A stretch of 64,000 nt of DNA from Alphaproteobacteria bacterium (GTDB lineage Bacteria > Pseudomonadota > Alphaproteobacteria > TMED109), in assembly GCA_022824395.1 (NCBI GenBank), contig JAJDZX010000124.1, positions 1 through 64,000 of the forward strand, given 5' to 3'. Under the pieces are notes generated by a model. It was not told where the DNA came from and did no database searches. It worked only from the letters and a program-made list of their open reading frames with translations. Positions 27,141 through 36,948 of this stretch are shown here, piece by piece. Positions within the stretch are counted from its first letter, which is position 1. Every line of letters begins with the position of its first letter. The position numbers were made by a program, and so were the translations under genes.

Positions 27141-27836
27141 TCAGCCCTGCCGGGAGCCGCGGTCGGCCCACGCTTCGATTCGTCCCTGAACCAGCATGGA
27201 GACGACCGTGATGCCGAGGTACAGCAGCGAGGCTGCGAAGAAGAAAGTGAACGGCAGCCGTGTGGCCCGGGCGGCGATGTCGGCACTGCGCATCAGTTCG
27301 TCGAGCTGGATCAGCGAGATCAGGGCAGTTGCCTTGATCAGGACCATCCAGACGTTGCCGAGGCCGGGCAGCGCGAAGCGCCACATCTGCGGTAGGACGA
27401 CGCGGCGCACCACGAGGACGTGTCCCATTCCGAACGCCCGGGCGGCTTCGATCTGGCCGCGCGGGATGGCGAGAAACGCACCCCGGAAAACCTCGGTGGC
27501 GAACGCGCCGTAGATCAGGCCGATCGTGATCACGCCGGCCACGAACGGATTGAGGTCGATGCGCAGATCGTGGCCGGCGCCGGCGGCAAGGTCCTGGACG
27601 AGGGTGGGCACGCCGTAATAGACGAGCAGGATCAGGATCAGTTCCGGCACGCCACGGACCACGGTCGTGTACAGGCCTGCGAACCAGCGTGCCGCCCGGT
27701 AGCGCGAGAACTTGCCCCACGCCCCGAGCAGGCCGAAGGCCACCGCGAGGCCCATGGCCGCGAGCCCGACCATGATCGTGCGTTCCAGCCCTTGCCACAG
27801 CATCCAGCCGTAGCCGTGCAGGTCGAGGCTCATCAT
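27141..27836 (-). CDS. Polar amino-acid ABC transporter permease (HisQ-type)
   Basis: 231 aa inner-membrane permease. The EAA loop reads GQIEAARAFGMGHVLVVRRVVLP. Partner of the HisM-type permease directly downstream; the binding protein gene ends 66 nt upstream. Order ATPase-binding protein-HisQ-HisM is typical of His/Lys/Arg/octopine-type importers. Confidence 0.92.
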   Translation of the reverse strand: MMSLDLHGYGWMLWQGLERTIMVGLAAMGLAVAFGLLGAWGKFSRYRAARWFAGLYTTVVRGVPELILILLVYYGVPTLVQDLAAGAGHDLRIDLNPFVAGVITIGLIYGAFATEVFRGAFLAIPRGQIEAARAFGMGHVLVVRRVVLPQMWRFALPGLGNVWMVLIKATALISLIQLDELMRSADIAARATRLPFTFFFAASLLYLGITVVSMLVQGRIEAWADRGSRQG

Positions 27837-27902
27837 CTTCTGCCCGGGATGGCAGCCCGAGCCACGGCGATCGGCCTGTGCCCGATGAGGCTGCGCGGCT
27901 GA

Positions 27903-28679
27903 TCAGTCGCCGTACACGTCGAAGGAGAAATAGGCGGCGTTGATGCGCTGGTAGGTGCCATCCGCCCGGATGTCTGCGATCGCCTGGTTCAACGCGGCCA
28001 GGAGGTCTGCGTCGCCCTTGCGCACGGCGATGCCGACACCCTCCCCGAACCACCGGGGATCCGTGAAATCGGGCCCGACGAATTCCGCCTCTTCGCCCTC
28101 CGGGGTGCTCAGGAAGCCGTCCAGGAGGACCAGCGAGTCGGCCAGCAGCAGGTCCACCCGCCCCGCCACAAAATCAAGGTTGGCGTCTGGCTGGGCCGGG
28201 TAGGTCTTGATCGAGACAATGTCTCCGTAGTTGTCGCGCAGGAATCTGTCGTGGACGGTCGCGCGCTGCACGCCGATCGTCTTGCCGGCCAGCCCGGTCT
28301 CCGAGATTTCGATGCCCGAGCCCTTCTTGCGGACGAACTTGGCGGGTGTGTTGTAGTACTTGGCCGTGAAGTCCACTTTCTGCCGGCGTTCCTCGGTGAT
28401 CGACATCGAGGCCACGATGGCGTCGTACTTCTTGGCCAGCAGGCCCGGGATGATCCCGTCCCAATCCTGAACCACCCATGAGCAGTCGAGGCGGGCCGCT
28501 GCGCAGAGCGCATTGCCGATCTCGACGTCAAATCCCTGCAGGTCCCCGTTCTCGTCGATCCAGTTGAACGGCGGGTAGGCGCCCTCCGTGCCCAGCCGGA
28601 CGGCCGAACGTTCGTCTGCGGCTGCATTCAGGGCCACGGTTGCTACCGCACAGACGGCGGCGGTTACGAGCTTCTTCAT
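27903..28679 (-). CDS. Polar amino-acid ABC transporter substrate-binding protein
   Basis: 258 aa periplasmic binding protein with signal peptide (cleavage near LNAAADE). Family signature GTEGAYPPFNWIDENGDLQG followed by FDVEIGNALC. The ligand-binding Asp/Arg pattern of the lysine-arginine-ornithine/histidine class looks present (WDGIIPGLLAKKYDAIVASM), but ligand specificity cannot be fixed by eye. Its start overlaps the ATPase stop by 4 nt. Confidence 0.92.
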   Translation of the reverse strand: MKKLVTAAVCAVATVALNAAADERSAVRLGTEGAYPPFNWIDENGDLQGFDVEIGNALCAAARLDCSWVVQDWDGIIPGLLAKKYDAIVASMSITEERRQKVDFTAKYYNTPAKFVRKKGSGIEISETGLAGKTIGVQRATVHDRFLRDNYGDIVSIKTYPAQPDANLDFVAGRVDLLLADSLVLLDGFLSTPEGEEAEFVGPDFTDPRWFGEGVGIAVRKGDADLLAALNQAIADIRADGTYQRINAAYFSFDVYGD

Positions 28680-29524
28680 CGTTTGTCGTCTCCTCCAATC
28701 AGGCGGGATCTTGCCCGGTCTCCGCCGGAACTGTTGGACAGGAACCGCTTGAGCCGGTCGGAGCGGGGGTGATCAAGGACCTGCCACGACGGCCCCTCCT
28801 CCGCAATCGTACCTTCGTGCAGAAAGATGGTGCGGGAGGATACGGCCCGCGCAAAGCCGATCTCGTGGGTCACGATCAACATCGTGCGCCCCTCCTCTGC
28901 GAGAGCGTCGATGACCTTGAGGACTTCGCCGACGAGTTCGGGGTCGAGGGCGGAAGTCGGTTCGTCGAGGAGCATGACCTCGGGTTCCATCGCCAGTGCC
29001 CGCGCGATCGCCGCCCGCTGTTCCTGGCCTCCGGAGAGATGGGCCGGGAAGGTGTCGCGCTTGTCGTGGAGACCGACCTTGTGCAGGAGATGTTCAGCGT
29101 GCGCGATCGCCTGGCGGCGCGGGATCCCTAGGACGTGGATGGGCGCCTCGATGATGTTCTGCAGGACGGTCAGGTGGGACCAGAGGTTGAAACGCTGGAA
29201 CACCATGCCGAGGCGGGTGCGGACACGGTCGACCTGGCGCCGGTCGGCCGGCCCGCGCTGCCCGCGCCGGTCGAAGGTCATGCAGATCAGTTCTCCGCCC
29301 ACCCGGATCTCGCCGGCGTCGGGGATGTCTAGGAGGTTGATGCACCGGAGCAGGGTGCTCTTTCCCGAACCGCTGGCCCCCATGATCGCAACCACGTCGC
29401 GCTCGTGCGCGGAAAGCGATACTCCCCTCAGGACGTCAAGCGCCCCGAAGCGCTTGTAGAGATCCGACACGCGGAGCGCCGCCACGGGCTGGTTCTCGTC
29501 ACCGGTCACGGTCGTCAGGAGCAC
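28676..29524 (-). CDS. Polar amino-acid ABC transporter ATPase
   Basis: 282 aa ATP-binding subunit. Walker A is GASGSGKST, the signature LSGGQEQRAAIARAL carries Glu where most have Gln, and Walker B is [13 protein letters not shown]. The Q-loop (VFQRFNLWSHLTVLQN) is typical of the HisP/GlnQ family. First gene of the importer operon. Confidence 0.93.
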   Translation of the reverse strand: MLLTTVTGDENQPVAALRVSDLYKRFGALDVLRGVSLSAHERDVVAIMGASGSGKSTLLRCINLLDIPDAGEIRVGGELICMTFDRRGQRGPADRRQVDRVRTRLGMVFQRFNLWSHLTVLQNIIEAPIHVLGIPRRQAIAHAEHLLHKVGLHDKRDTFPAHLSGGQEQRAAIARALAMEPEVMLLDEPTSALDPELVGEVLKVIDALAEEGRTMLIVTHEIGFARAVSSRTIFLHEGTIAEEGPSWQVLDHPRSDRLKRFLSNSSGGDRARSRLIGGDDKR

Positions 29525-29819
29525 CTCGCGCCAGGGTCGGGACAGGGCTGGCCGGTTGGGCAGATGCGCCCCACTTGGCGCAATAGATTGTAGCCGCTGC
29601 CATCAATGTCGGAGGGAGGTTGGAGACTTGGCCGTGCGCGGCGACGGGGATCGGCGGCGAAGGCCCTGCATTCGCCTGCCGTCACACCGGCAGCTTCCTG
29701 ATCGCGCGCATCCCGCCCATGGGCCGGGCCCAAGCCGGTAGGCGGCTGTATCCTTTTGCGAGACTTGGCGCGTTCATTCCTTGGACTGCGACGGCGGTGA
29801 CCGTGGAGGCTCGATTCAC

Positions 29820-31601
29820 GTGGTGACCAGCCCGCCCACCGGGCCGACGCCCGGGCGGCATCCGATCCGTCGCTTGATCCGACGCTGGGGGCCGTCGCAC
29901 GCTCGCACCTTCGTCATCGCCAACCTGCTGGTCATCGTGATCGCCGGGGCCACCGCCGGGTACCCGCTGCTGATCGATTACCTGGTGGACGCGCTGCAGG
30001 CCCGCGATCGCCTGGTGCTGGTCACGGTGCCGATCGCGGTTCTGCTGCTGACCCTCGCGAAGGGTGCGGCCCTTTACGTCCAGACCGTACTGGTCAGCCG
30101 CATCGCGCAGAGGATGATCGCGGACATCCGGACCGATCTCTACCTGGCGATCCTCCGGTTCGACCTGGGCGTGCTGGCCGACGACCGAGCCGTGAGCCTC
30201 CAGGCCCGGGTCCTCCACGATACGAATCTCCTGAATGTCGCCCTTGCCCAGATGGCCGGCCGGGTCATTCGGGACGCCGTGACTTGCGCGGCCCTGCTGG
30301 GTTCGGTCGTGTACCTGGATTGGGTGTTGTCGCTGATCGTCATCGCCGTCTACAGCATCAACGTGCGTCCCGTCCTCTCGATCGGCCGCCGCACGCGCAG
30401 CACCACCACCGACGTGCAGGCGCACTACGGTGCGCTGTCGTCCTTCCTTGCCGAGACCTTCCAGGGCATGCGCACGGTGCGGGCCTTCAATCTCGCCGCC
30501 GCGCGGAGCGAGCAGGGGAAGTCCCTGATCGAGCGGCTGTACGCGTTGCAGTACGCGATCGAGCGGCGACGGGCGCAGCTGTCGCCGGTTCTCGAGGTCG
30601 GCGGCGGGGTGGTGGTCGCCATCATCGTCGTCGTCGCCGGCTGGCGCATTCTGGAGGGCGTGAGCACGATCGGAGCGTTCTCCGGTTTCGTGAGCGCGGT
30701 GCTGCTGGCGCTGCGCCCGGCGCGGGCGCTGGCGAACTTCAGCGTGACGTTTCAGCAGGCCGCTTCCGCCGCCGAGCGCGTGTTCGAGAAGCTGGAACAG
30801 CCGCCCGGTCTCATGGACCGTCCGGACGCCCGCCCGTGTCCCCGGCCCGGCGGGGAGATTCGCTTCGAGCAGGTGGGCTTTCGGTACGCGGAGGGCGGGC
30901 CCGTCCTGCGTGACGTCGATCTCGTGATCCGGCCGGGCGAGCGGGTCGCGCTGGTGGGCCCGAGCGGCGCCGGCAAGACCACGCTGATCAACCTTGTGCT
31001 CCGCATGTTCGACCCCAGCGAGGGTCGCATCCTGCTCGACGGCACCGATATCCGGGAGTTCACCCTCGAATCGCTGCGGAGCCATTTCGGACTCGTGGCG
31101 CAGGAAGCCACGCTGTTTCACGGCACGCTCCGCGACAACGTGGCGATGGGCCGGCCGGGGGCGGACGATGCGGCTATTCGGGAGGCCTTGGTGGCGGCCG
31201 CGGCCGACTTCGTGGATGCCCTGCCCGACGGTCTCGACACCGTGGTGGGCGACGGGGGCGATCGGCTGTCGGGGGGCGAGCGGCAGCGGGTGGCGCTCGC
31301 CCGGGCGATCCTGCGCGATCCCGCCGTCCTGGTCCTGGACGAGCCCACCAGCGCTCTCGACGCCGAATCCGAGCATCGCATTCAGGAAGCGCTCGGCCGC
31401 CTGACGGCGGGACGGACAACGATTACCATCGCCCACCGGCTGTCGACGGTGGTGCGCGCTGACCGGATCCTGTTGATGGAGGAAGGCACGATCGTGGACC
31501 AGGGCACCCACGCCGCGCTGATGGCGCACTCGGCGCCGTACCGACGACTCGTCGAGCTCCAGGAAGTAGGGTCGGGGGAGCCCTCTCTTGGCGCGGCGTG
31601 A
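29820..31601 (+). CDS. ABC exporter, fused membrane and ATPase domains (MsbA-like)
   Basis: 593 aa half-transporter. GTG at 29820 follows GGAGG at 10 nt; an upstream TTG at 29781 lacks one. Six membrane helices (about residues 25-300), then an ATPase with Walker [10 protein letters not shown], signature [16 protein letters not shown] and Walker [15 protein letters not shown]. It fits the MsbA/LmrA-like exporters of lipids or hydrophobic compounds and should work as a homodimer; substrate not determinable. Its end overlaps a small basic ORF. Confidence 0.9.
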   Translation: MVTSPPTGPTPGRHPIRRLIRRWGPSHARTFVIANLLVIVIAGATAGYPLLIDYLVDALQARDRLVLVTVPIAVLLLTLAKGAALYVQTVLVSRIAQRMIADIRTDLYLAILRFDLGVLADDRAVSLQARVLHDTNLLNVALAQMAGRVIRDAVTCAALLGSVVYLDWVLSLIVIAVYSINVRPVLSIGRRTRSTTTDVQAHYGALSSFLAETFQGMRTVRAFNLAAARSEQGKSLIERLYALQYAIERRRAQLSPVLEVGGGVVVAIIVVVAGWRILEGVSTIGAFSGFVSAVLLALRPARALANFSVTFQQAASAAERVFEKLEQPPGLMDRPDARPCPRPGGEIRFEQVGFRYAEGGPVLRDVDLVIRPGERVALVGPSGAGKTTLINLVLRMFDPSEGRILLDGTDIREFTLESLRSHFGLVAQEATLFHGTLRDNVAMGRPGADDAAIREALVAAAADFVDALPDGLDTVVGDGGDRLSGGERQRVALARAILRDPAVLVLDEPTSALDAESEHRIQEALGRLTAGRTTITIAHRLSTVVRADRILLMEEGTIVDQGTHAALMAHSAPYRRLVELQEVGSGEPSLGAA

Positions 31602-31764
31602 ATCGCGGGGCCCCCGGGACGACAAGCGGAGCGAACGCTTCGAGCGCGAGGCCCGTGCGCTCCGCGCGAACCTGCGACGGCGCAAGGAGCAGGCGCGTCG
31701 CCAGGCCTCCTCGAGCATTCGCGAACGACCGGCAAGGAACACGGAACAGAAGTCCGATGGCTGA
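31588..31764 (+). CDS. Small basic hypothetical protein
   Basis: 58 aa from TTG 31588, overlapping the ABC exporter stop and preceded by GGGGGAG at about 5 nt. Very rich in Arg/Glu (FEREARALRANLRRRKEQAR). Small basic proteins of this kind are common just upstream of murA in alphaproteobacteria; no function is known to me. Likely a real conserved small gene, but short and non-ATG. Confidence 0.55.
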   Translation: MARRESRGPRDDKRSERFEREARALRANLRRRKEQARRQASSSIRERPARNTEQKSDG

Positions 31765-31815
31765 GCGGACGCCAGGAAGGCAGCCGCGTCGGCCGTCAGG
31801 CGGGGAGCGGTCGCG

Positions 31816-32370
31816 ATGACGGTGATGCCGGACACCTGGATCCGCACGATGGCCCAGGAAGAGGGAATGATCGACCCGTTCGTCGAGGCGCAGCGGGCCG
31901 ACGGCGTGATTTCGTACGGTCTGAGTTCCTACGGTTACGACGCCCGCGTGGCGGACGAGTTCCGGGTGTTCACGAACGTGGACTACGCGCTGATCGACCC
32001 GAAGGACTTTTCCGAGCAGAGCTTCGTTGCCCGGTCGGCTGACACCTGCATCGTTCCGCCCAACAGCTTCGCGCTGGCGCGAACGGTCGAGTACTTCCGG
32101 ATTCCCCGGGATGTGCTGGTCATCTGCCTGGGCAAGTCCACCTACGCGCGCTGCGGGATCATCGTCAACGTGACGCCGCTCGAACCGGAGTGGGAGGGGC
32201 ACGTGACCCTCGAGTTCTCGAATACGACACCGCTGCCGGCCCGCATCTACGCGAACGAGGGCGCTTGCCAGTTCGTCTTCTTCAAGGGGGCCATGCCGCC
32301 GAAGGTCAGTTACGCCGACCGCAAGGGGAAGTACATGGGCCAGCGGCAGGTCACCCTCCCGAGGATCTGA
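31816..32370 (+). CDS. dcd: dCTP deaminase
   Basis: 184 aa. Converts dCTP to dUTP for thymidylate synthesis. Signature segments: [28 protein letters not shown] and the catalytic Glu region [21 protein letters not shown], which also shapes the nucleotide site. Length is normal for the monofunctional enzyme. ATG at 31816 follows GGGGAG; next gene murA starts 4 nt downstream. Confidence 0.95.
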   Translation: MTVMPDTWIRTMAQEEGMIDPFVEAQRADGVISYGLSSYGYDARVADEFRVFTNVDYALIDPKDFSEQSFVARSADTCIVPPNSFALARTVEYFRIPRDVLVICLGKSTYARCGIIVNVTPLEPEWEGHVTLEFSNTTPLPARIYANEGACQFVFFKGAMPPKVSYADRKGKYMGQRQVTLPRI

Positions 32371-32374
32371 GCCC

Positions 32375-33655
32375 ATGGATTGCATCCGTATCCGGGGCGG
32401 CCGGCCGCTCCGGGGAAGGGTCGAGATCGACGGGGCCAAGAATGCTGCGCTGCCGTTGATGGCGGCGTCCCTCCTGACCGACCAGCCGGTCACGCTGGCG
32501 CGCTATCCCGAGCTCGGGGACACGCGCTCGATGCTGGCCCTGCTGCGTCGCCTCGGCGTCGAGGCGACGCCCCCGGGGCCCTGCTCCCGCTCGCTGGCCC
32601 TGGTGACCAAGAAGGTTACCTCGACCACCGCCGACTACGACCTGGTCCGCCGCATGCGCGCGTCCGTACTCGTGCTGGGGCCGCTCCTCGTCCGGTCGGG
32701 TCACGCCGAGATCTCGTTGCCCGGTGGCTGCGCAATCGGCACCCGCCCGATTGACCTGCATCTCGGGGCCCTCGCCGACCTCGGAGCCGTCATTGACCTG
32801 GAAGGCGGCTATGTGCGTGCGCGGGCGCCCCGCCAGGGTCTGCGCGGCGCCCGCATCCGCTTCGCGCAGGTGTCGGTGGGCGCCACGGAAAATGCGCTGA
32901 TGGCGGCAGTGCTGGCACGCGGCGAGACTCGTATCGAGAACGCGGCCAGGGAGCCCGAGGTCACCGATCTGGTGCAGTGCCTGACGGCGATGGGGGCCCG
33001 CATCGAGGGAGCCGGCACCGGCACCCTTCATGTCCAGGGCGACGCGGTGTTCCGGCCCGCGTCGCACCGGATTCTCGGAGACCGAATCGAGGCCGGCAGT
33101 TACGCCGCCGGGGCACTGATCACTGGCGGCCAGATCGAGCTCGCCGGCGCCCCAGTCGACGCGATGACCGCAACGTTCGACGTCTTCCGGTCCGTTGGCG
33201 CCCGGATCGAGCTTTTGCCCGATGCCGTGGTCGTCGGCGGGTCGGGCGCGCTCACGGCAACGGAGATCGAGACGGGCGTATATCCCGCATTCCCGACCGA
33301 CATGCAGGCACAGTTGATGGCGGTCCTGTGCCTGGCGGAGGGGCGTTCGCGGATCGTCGAGAACATCTTCGAGAATCGCTTTATGCATGTCTCCGAACTG
33401 GTCCGCATGGGTGCCGGGATCAGGGTGAGAGGCAGAGTTGCCGAGATTGACGGTGTCCGGAAGTTGCTGGCGGCGCCGGTGATGGCGACGGACCTTCGCG
33501 CGTCCCTGTCACTGGTCCTGGCAGCACTCGCCGCCGAGGGCGAATCCGTGATCCGGCGGGTCTATCATCTGGATCGCGGTTACAGCCGGCTGGAAGCCAA
33601 GTTGCAGGCGGTGGGGGCCACCATCAGGCGCACGGCCGAGGACGGGAAGACGTGA
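32375..33655 (+). CDS. murA: UDP-N-acetylglucosamine 1-carboxyvinyltransferase
   Basis: 426 aa. First committed step of peptidoglycan synthesis: adds enolpyruvyl from PEP to UDP-GlcNAc. The fosfomycin-reactive catalytic Cys is present (C119 in PGGCAIGTRPID). GAKNAALPLMAA near the N-terminus and the EPSP-synthase-like two-domain fold are intact. Stop overlaps the DUF2948 start. Confidence 0.96.
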   Translation: MDCIRIRGGRPLRGRVEIDGAKNAALPLMAASLLTDQPVTLARYPELGDTRSMLALLRRLGVEATPPGPCSRSLALVTKKVTSTTADYDLVRRMRASVLVLGPLLVRSGHAEISLPGGCAIGTRPIDLHLGALADLGAVIDLEGGYVRARAPRQGLRGARIRFAQVSVGATENALMAAVLARGETRIENAAREPEVTDLVQCLTAMGARIEGAGTGTLHVQGDAVFRPASHRILGDRIEAGSYAAGALITGGQIELAGAPVDAMTATFDVFRSVGARIELLPDAVVVGGSGALTATEIETGVYPAFPTDMQAQLMAVLCLAEGRSRIVENIFENRFMHVSELVRMGAGIRVRGRVAEIDGVRKLLAAPVMATDLRASLSLVLAALAAEGESVIRRVYHLDRGYSRLEAKLQAVGATIRRTAEDGKT

Positions 33656-34101
33656 CGGCGCATCCGATCGAACCGGTGGACCCGCTGCGTCTGCGCGCCG
33701 CGGACGAGCAGTCGGTCGAGGTCCTGTCCGAGTGCCTGTTCGAAGCGGTCGTGATGGCGGCGGGCATGCGCTTTGACAAGGAAGCCGGTCGGTTCGTCAT
33801 GGCGTTGGAGCGTTTCACCTGGGAGGCCGCGGCCGGGGACGATGCGCGTCTGCAGCAGGTGCCCTGCGTGCTGACCGTCGAGCACGTCGTGCGGGTGGCG
33901 CAAACCGGGCTGGGGCCGCGTGCGCGCGGCCGGATCCTGAGCCTGTCGTCGTTCACGTTCGAAGCGGGCACCTTGCTGGTCGTGTTCGACGAGGGCGCCG
34001 CGGTCCGGATCGACGTTGAGGGAGTCGAATGCCGACTGGAAGACACCCGCCCGGGTCGGCTGCCGCCCGTGGTGCCGGGGCACCGGCGGGGGCTCGCGTG
34101 A
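33652..34101 (+). CDS. DUF2948 family protein
   Basis: 149 aa, GTG start overlapping the murA stop (GTGA). Conserved alphaproteobacterial family found between murA and hisG, begins PIEPVDPLRLRAADEQSVEVLSE after a short tail; no known function. Its stop overlaps the hisG start (GTGA). Cytoplasmic, no membrane segments. Confidence 0.9.
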   Translation: MTAHPIEPVDPLRLRAADEQSVEVLSECLFEAVVMAAGMRFDKEAGRFVMALERFTWEAAAGDDARLQQVPCVLTVEHVVRVAQTGLGPRARGRILSLSSFTFEAGTLLVVFDEGAAVRIDVEGVECRLEDTRPGRLPPVVPGHRRGLA

Positions 34102-34772
34102 ATCGCGACCGCACCGACGATGTCGTGCTGGCGGTGCCGCGCGGCCGCATCGCGCGCGAGGTCGTTCCACTCCTTGCGGACGTCGGCATCGAACCCGAAC
34201 CTGCGTTCACGGACCCCGATTCGAGGCGGCTGTCGTTCCGGACCAGCGTGGACGGCCTCTCGTTGATTCGTGTGCGCAGTTTCGACGCGGCGACCTTTGT
34301 GGCGTTCGGCGGTGCTGATCTCGGCGTGGTCGGGTACGACGTTCTCCTCGAGTTCGACTACGACGACCTGTACCTGCCCCTCGACCTCGGCATCGGCCGC
34401 TGCCGGCTTGCGGTGGCCGAACCCGCGGCCGTCGCATCAAGCGACGATCCGCGGCGCTGGAGCCACGTCCGAATCGCGACCAAGTACCCGGCGACGACCC
34501 GGCGGCACTTTGCGGCGCGAGGCGTACAGGCCGAGTGCGTGAAGCTGAACGGTTCGCTGGAGCTCGCGCCTCAGCTTGGTCTCTGCCGGCGGATCGTCGA
34601 TCTGGTGGATACCGGTTCGACCCTGCGGGCAAACGGTCTGGTCGAGGTGGAGAAGATCGCGGACATTTCCTCGCGGCTGGTCGTCAACCGCACGGCGATG
34701 AAGCTTCGCCCGGGCCTTCTCAATGCGCTGGTGGACCGTTTCCGGGAGGCGATCGATGGCGCTTCGGATTGA
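34098..34772 (+). CDS. hisG: ATP phosphoribosyltransferase, short form
   Basis: 224 aa, GTG start overlapping the DUF2948 stop. First step of histidine synthesis (ATP + PRPP). Signature LAVPRGRIAREVVPLL and the PRPP-binding DLVDTGSTLRANGL. The C-terminal regulatory domain is absent, so this is the short HisG that needs HisZ for activity and feedback; hisZ is not in the window. Overlaps hisD by 17 nt. Confidence 0.94.
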   Translation: MNRDRTDDVVLAVPRGRIAREVVPLLADVGIEPEPAFTDPDSRRLSFRTSVDGLSLIRVRSFDAATFVAFGGADLGVVGYDVLLEFDYDDLYLPLDLGIGRCRLAVAEPAAVASSDDPRRWSHVRIATKYPATTRRHFAARGVQAECVKLNGSLELAPQLGLCRRIVDLVDTGSTLRANGLVEVEKIADISSRLVVNRTAMKLRPGLLNALVDRFREAIDGASD

Positions 34773-36048
34773 CGCCCGGCGCGCGGACCTCGAGATTGCC
34801 CTGGCGCCGCTGCTGGCCGCCCGCGTGGCTGTGGAGCAGTCGGTCGGGGAGACCGTCCGCGACATCCTCGCTTCCGTGCGCGAGCACGGGGACGAGGCCC
34901 TGATCGAGTTGACCCGGAAGTTCGACCGGTACTCGATCGACCGGACGTCGATTCGCGTGGGTGCCGCGGCGCTGGCCGAGGCCCGCGCCGCATGCGGCGA
35001 CGACGCACTAGATGCACTGGCGCACGCGGCGGAACGGATTCGGTCGTATCACGCCCGGCACGTGCCGGCGGACACGTCGTACCAGGACGAGCAGGGTGTG
35101 ACGCTCGGCGAGTACTGGACGCCGGTTGACGCCGTGGGACTCTATGTCCCGGGCGGAACCGCAAGCTATCCGAGCTCGGTCCTGATGAACGCCATTCCGG
35201 CCAAGGTGGCGGGCGTGCCGCGGCTTGTGGCCGCAGTGCCGCATCCCGACGGCGAGGTCCTGCCGCTGGTGCTGGCTGCCGCCGAGTTGGCGGGCATCGA
35301 GGAGATCTACCGCGTGGGCGGCGCCCAGGCGGTCGCAGCCCTCAGCTACGGCACGGACACGATTGCCCCGGTCGACAAGGTGGTGGGACCGGGCAATGCC
35401 TACGTGGCGGAGGCCAAGCGCCAGGTTTTCGGTACCGTTGGCATCGACCTCATCGCCGGCCCGAGCGAGATCCTGGTGGTGTCCGACGCGGCCAGCGATC
35501 CCGAGTGGATCGCTCTGGATCTCCTGTCGCAGGCGGAACACGATCCCGCGGCGCAGGCGGTCCTGGTGACCGACGACGCCACGTTCGCGGATACCGTCGA
35601 GAGTGCCGTGGAGCGGTGCCTCGCGACGCTCCCTCGGCAGGAAATTGCCGGGGCGAGCTGGCGGGATTTCGGGGCCGTGATCGTGGTCGCGGATCTGGCG
35701 GATGCACCCGCGGTCGTCAATCGGCTGGCACCCGAACACGTCGAGCTCGCCGTTGCCGATCCGGCGGCCATGATGCGCGAGCTCCGCACGGCGGGCGCCG
35801 TGTTCCTGGGGCGGCACACGCCGGAAGCGATCGGCGACTACGTGGCCGGACCCAGCCATGTGCTGCCGACCTCCCGGAGCGCGCGGTTCTCGTCGGGCCT
35901 CTCCGTGCGGGATTTTCTCCGGCGCACGTCCGTGGTCGGATGCAGCGAGGACGGCCTGGCAGCGATCGGGCCGACGGCGTCCGTTCTGGCCGACGCCGAA
36001 GGGCTGGATGCCCACCGGCTTTCCGTTGATGTCCGCCTCGGGCGTTGA
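34756..36048 (+). CDS. hisD: Histidinol dehydrogenase
   Basis: 430 aa. Last two oxidations of histidine synthesis. Visible: VGLYVPGGTASYPSS, KVVGPGNAYVAEAKRQV, the zinc/catalytic residues in SQAEHDPAAQ, LAPEHVEL (catalytic Glu-His) and GPSHVLPT. Complete length. Overlaps both hisG and the UPF0262 gene. Confidence 0.95.
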   Translation: MALRIDARRADLEIALAPLLAARVAVEQSVGETVRDILASVREHGDEALIELTRKFDRYSIDRTSIRVGAAALAEARAACGDDALDALAHAAERIRSYHARHVPADTSYQDEQGVTLGEYWTPVDAVGLYVPGGTASYPSSVLMNAIPAKVAGVPRLVAAVPHPDGEVLPLVLAAAELAGIEEIYRVGGAQAVAALSYGTDTIAPVDKVVGPGNAYVAEAKRQVFGTVGIDLIAGPSEILVVSDAASDPEWIALDLLSQAEHDPAAQAVLVTDDATFADTVESAVERCLATLPRQEIAGASWRDFGAVIVVADLADAPAVVNRLAPEHVELAVADPAAMMRELRTAGAVFLGRHTPEAIGDYVAGPSHVLPTSRSARFSSGLSVRDFLRRTSVVGCSEDGLAAIGPTASVLADAEGLDAHRLSVDVRLGR

Positions 36049-36574
36049 ACGGCCACGCGCCGATCAACTGGTGCGGGTGGTCCTCGGGAACACGGGTACC
36101 GCACACGGAGCGACCGAGCTCGCCCGCGAGCGGCAGCTGGCGGTGCAGGATCTCGTGGAGTGCAACCGGTTCGTGCCCGAGAACGGCCCGCCGGGACCGT
36201 ACGCGGCGGAAATCTCGCTGCAGGGCGAACGGATGCTGTTCCTGATCACACCGGTGGACAGCGATTCTGAACCCACCCGCGTGGCGGTGCCGGTCGCCGA
36301 CCTGACCGGGCTGGTCCGCGACTACCACGCGATTTGCCAGAGCTACTACGACGCACTGCAGCGGGCGTCGGTGGGCAAGATCGAGGCCATCGACATGGGA
36401 CGAAGGGCGCTGCACGACGAAGGCGCGGGACTGCTTGCGGAATGTCTGAAGGGCAGGATCGCGACGGACTTCGACACCGCGCGCCGCCTGTTCACGCTGT
36501 TGTCGGTCCTGTACCTAACGGCGGACATGCGGTTCGTGCCGATCCGGCTGGCCCCGAGGCCGGGCGCGCGCTAG
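36029..36574 (+). CDS. UPF0262 family protein
   Basis: 181 aa, ATG at 36029 inside the hisD end. Family hallmarks: YHAICQSYYDALQ, IEAIDMGRRALHDEGA and DFDTARRLFTLLSVLY. Function unknown; the family is alphaproteobacterial and sits after hisD in the conserved murA-infA neighbourhood. Confidence 0.9.
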   Translation: MSASGVERPRADQLVRVVLGNTGTAHGATELARERQLAVQDLVECNRFVPENGPPGPYAAEISLQGERMLFLITPVDSDSEPTRVAVPVADLTGLVRDYHAICQSYYDALQRASVGKIEAIDMGRRALHDEGAGLLAECLKGRIATDFDTARRLFTLLSVLYLTADMRFVPIRLAPRPGAR

Positions 36575-36706
36575 AAGCCGACGGCGCAGCCGGCCGGTCC
36601 CGAGGCGGTGGCGTCGGCCGGCAGATCCCGCGAGTGGGCGCGATTTTCCTTGACCGCCATGCCTGCTATTCGCATGGTACGGGTCCCTGCCACCCGAGGA
36701 GTCACT

Positions 36707-36925
36707 ATGGAAAAGGAAGAATTCATGGAGTTTTTCGGTACGGTTACCGAAATTCTCCCCAATGCGATGTTCCGCGTCACCCTCGACAATGAACACAAGG
36801 TGCTGGCCCACACGTCCGGGCGAATGCGGAAGAACCGGATCCGCGTGCTGGCCGGTGACAAGGTGACCGTGGAAATGACTCCCTACGACCTGACCAAGGG
36901 CCGGATCACGTACCGCCACAAGTAG
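36707..36925 (+). CDS. infA: Translation initiation factor IF-1
   Basis: 72 aa S1-like OB-fold protein, ends [10 protein letters not shown]. Binds the ribosomal A site during initiation. The start has GAGGAG 5-6 nt upstream. The 130-nt gap before it, unlike the overlaps upstream, suggests its own promoter. Confidence 0.97.
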   Translation: MEKEEFMEFFGTVTEILPNAMFRVTLDNEHKVLAHTSGRMRKNRIRVLAGDKVTVEMTPYDLTKGRITYRHK

Positions 36926-36948
36926 GTGTGATTGGCGCCGGTCGGCTC

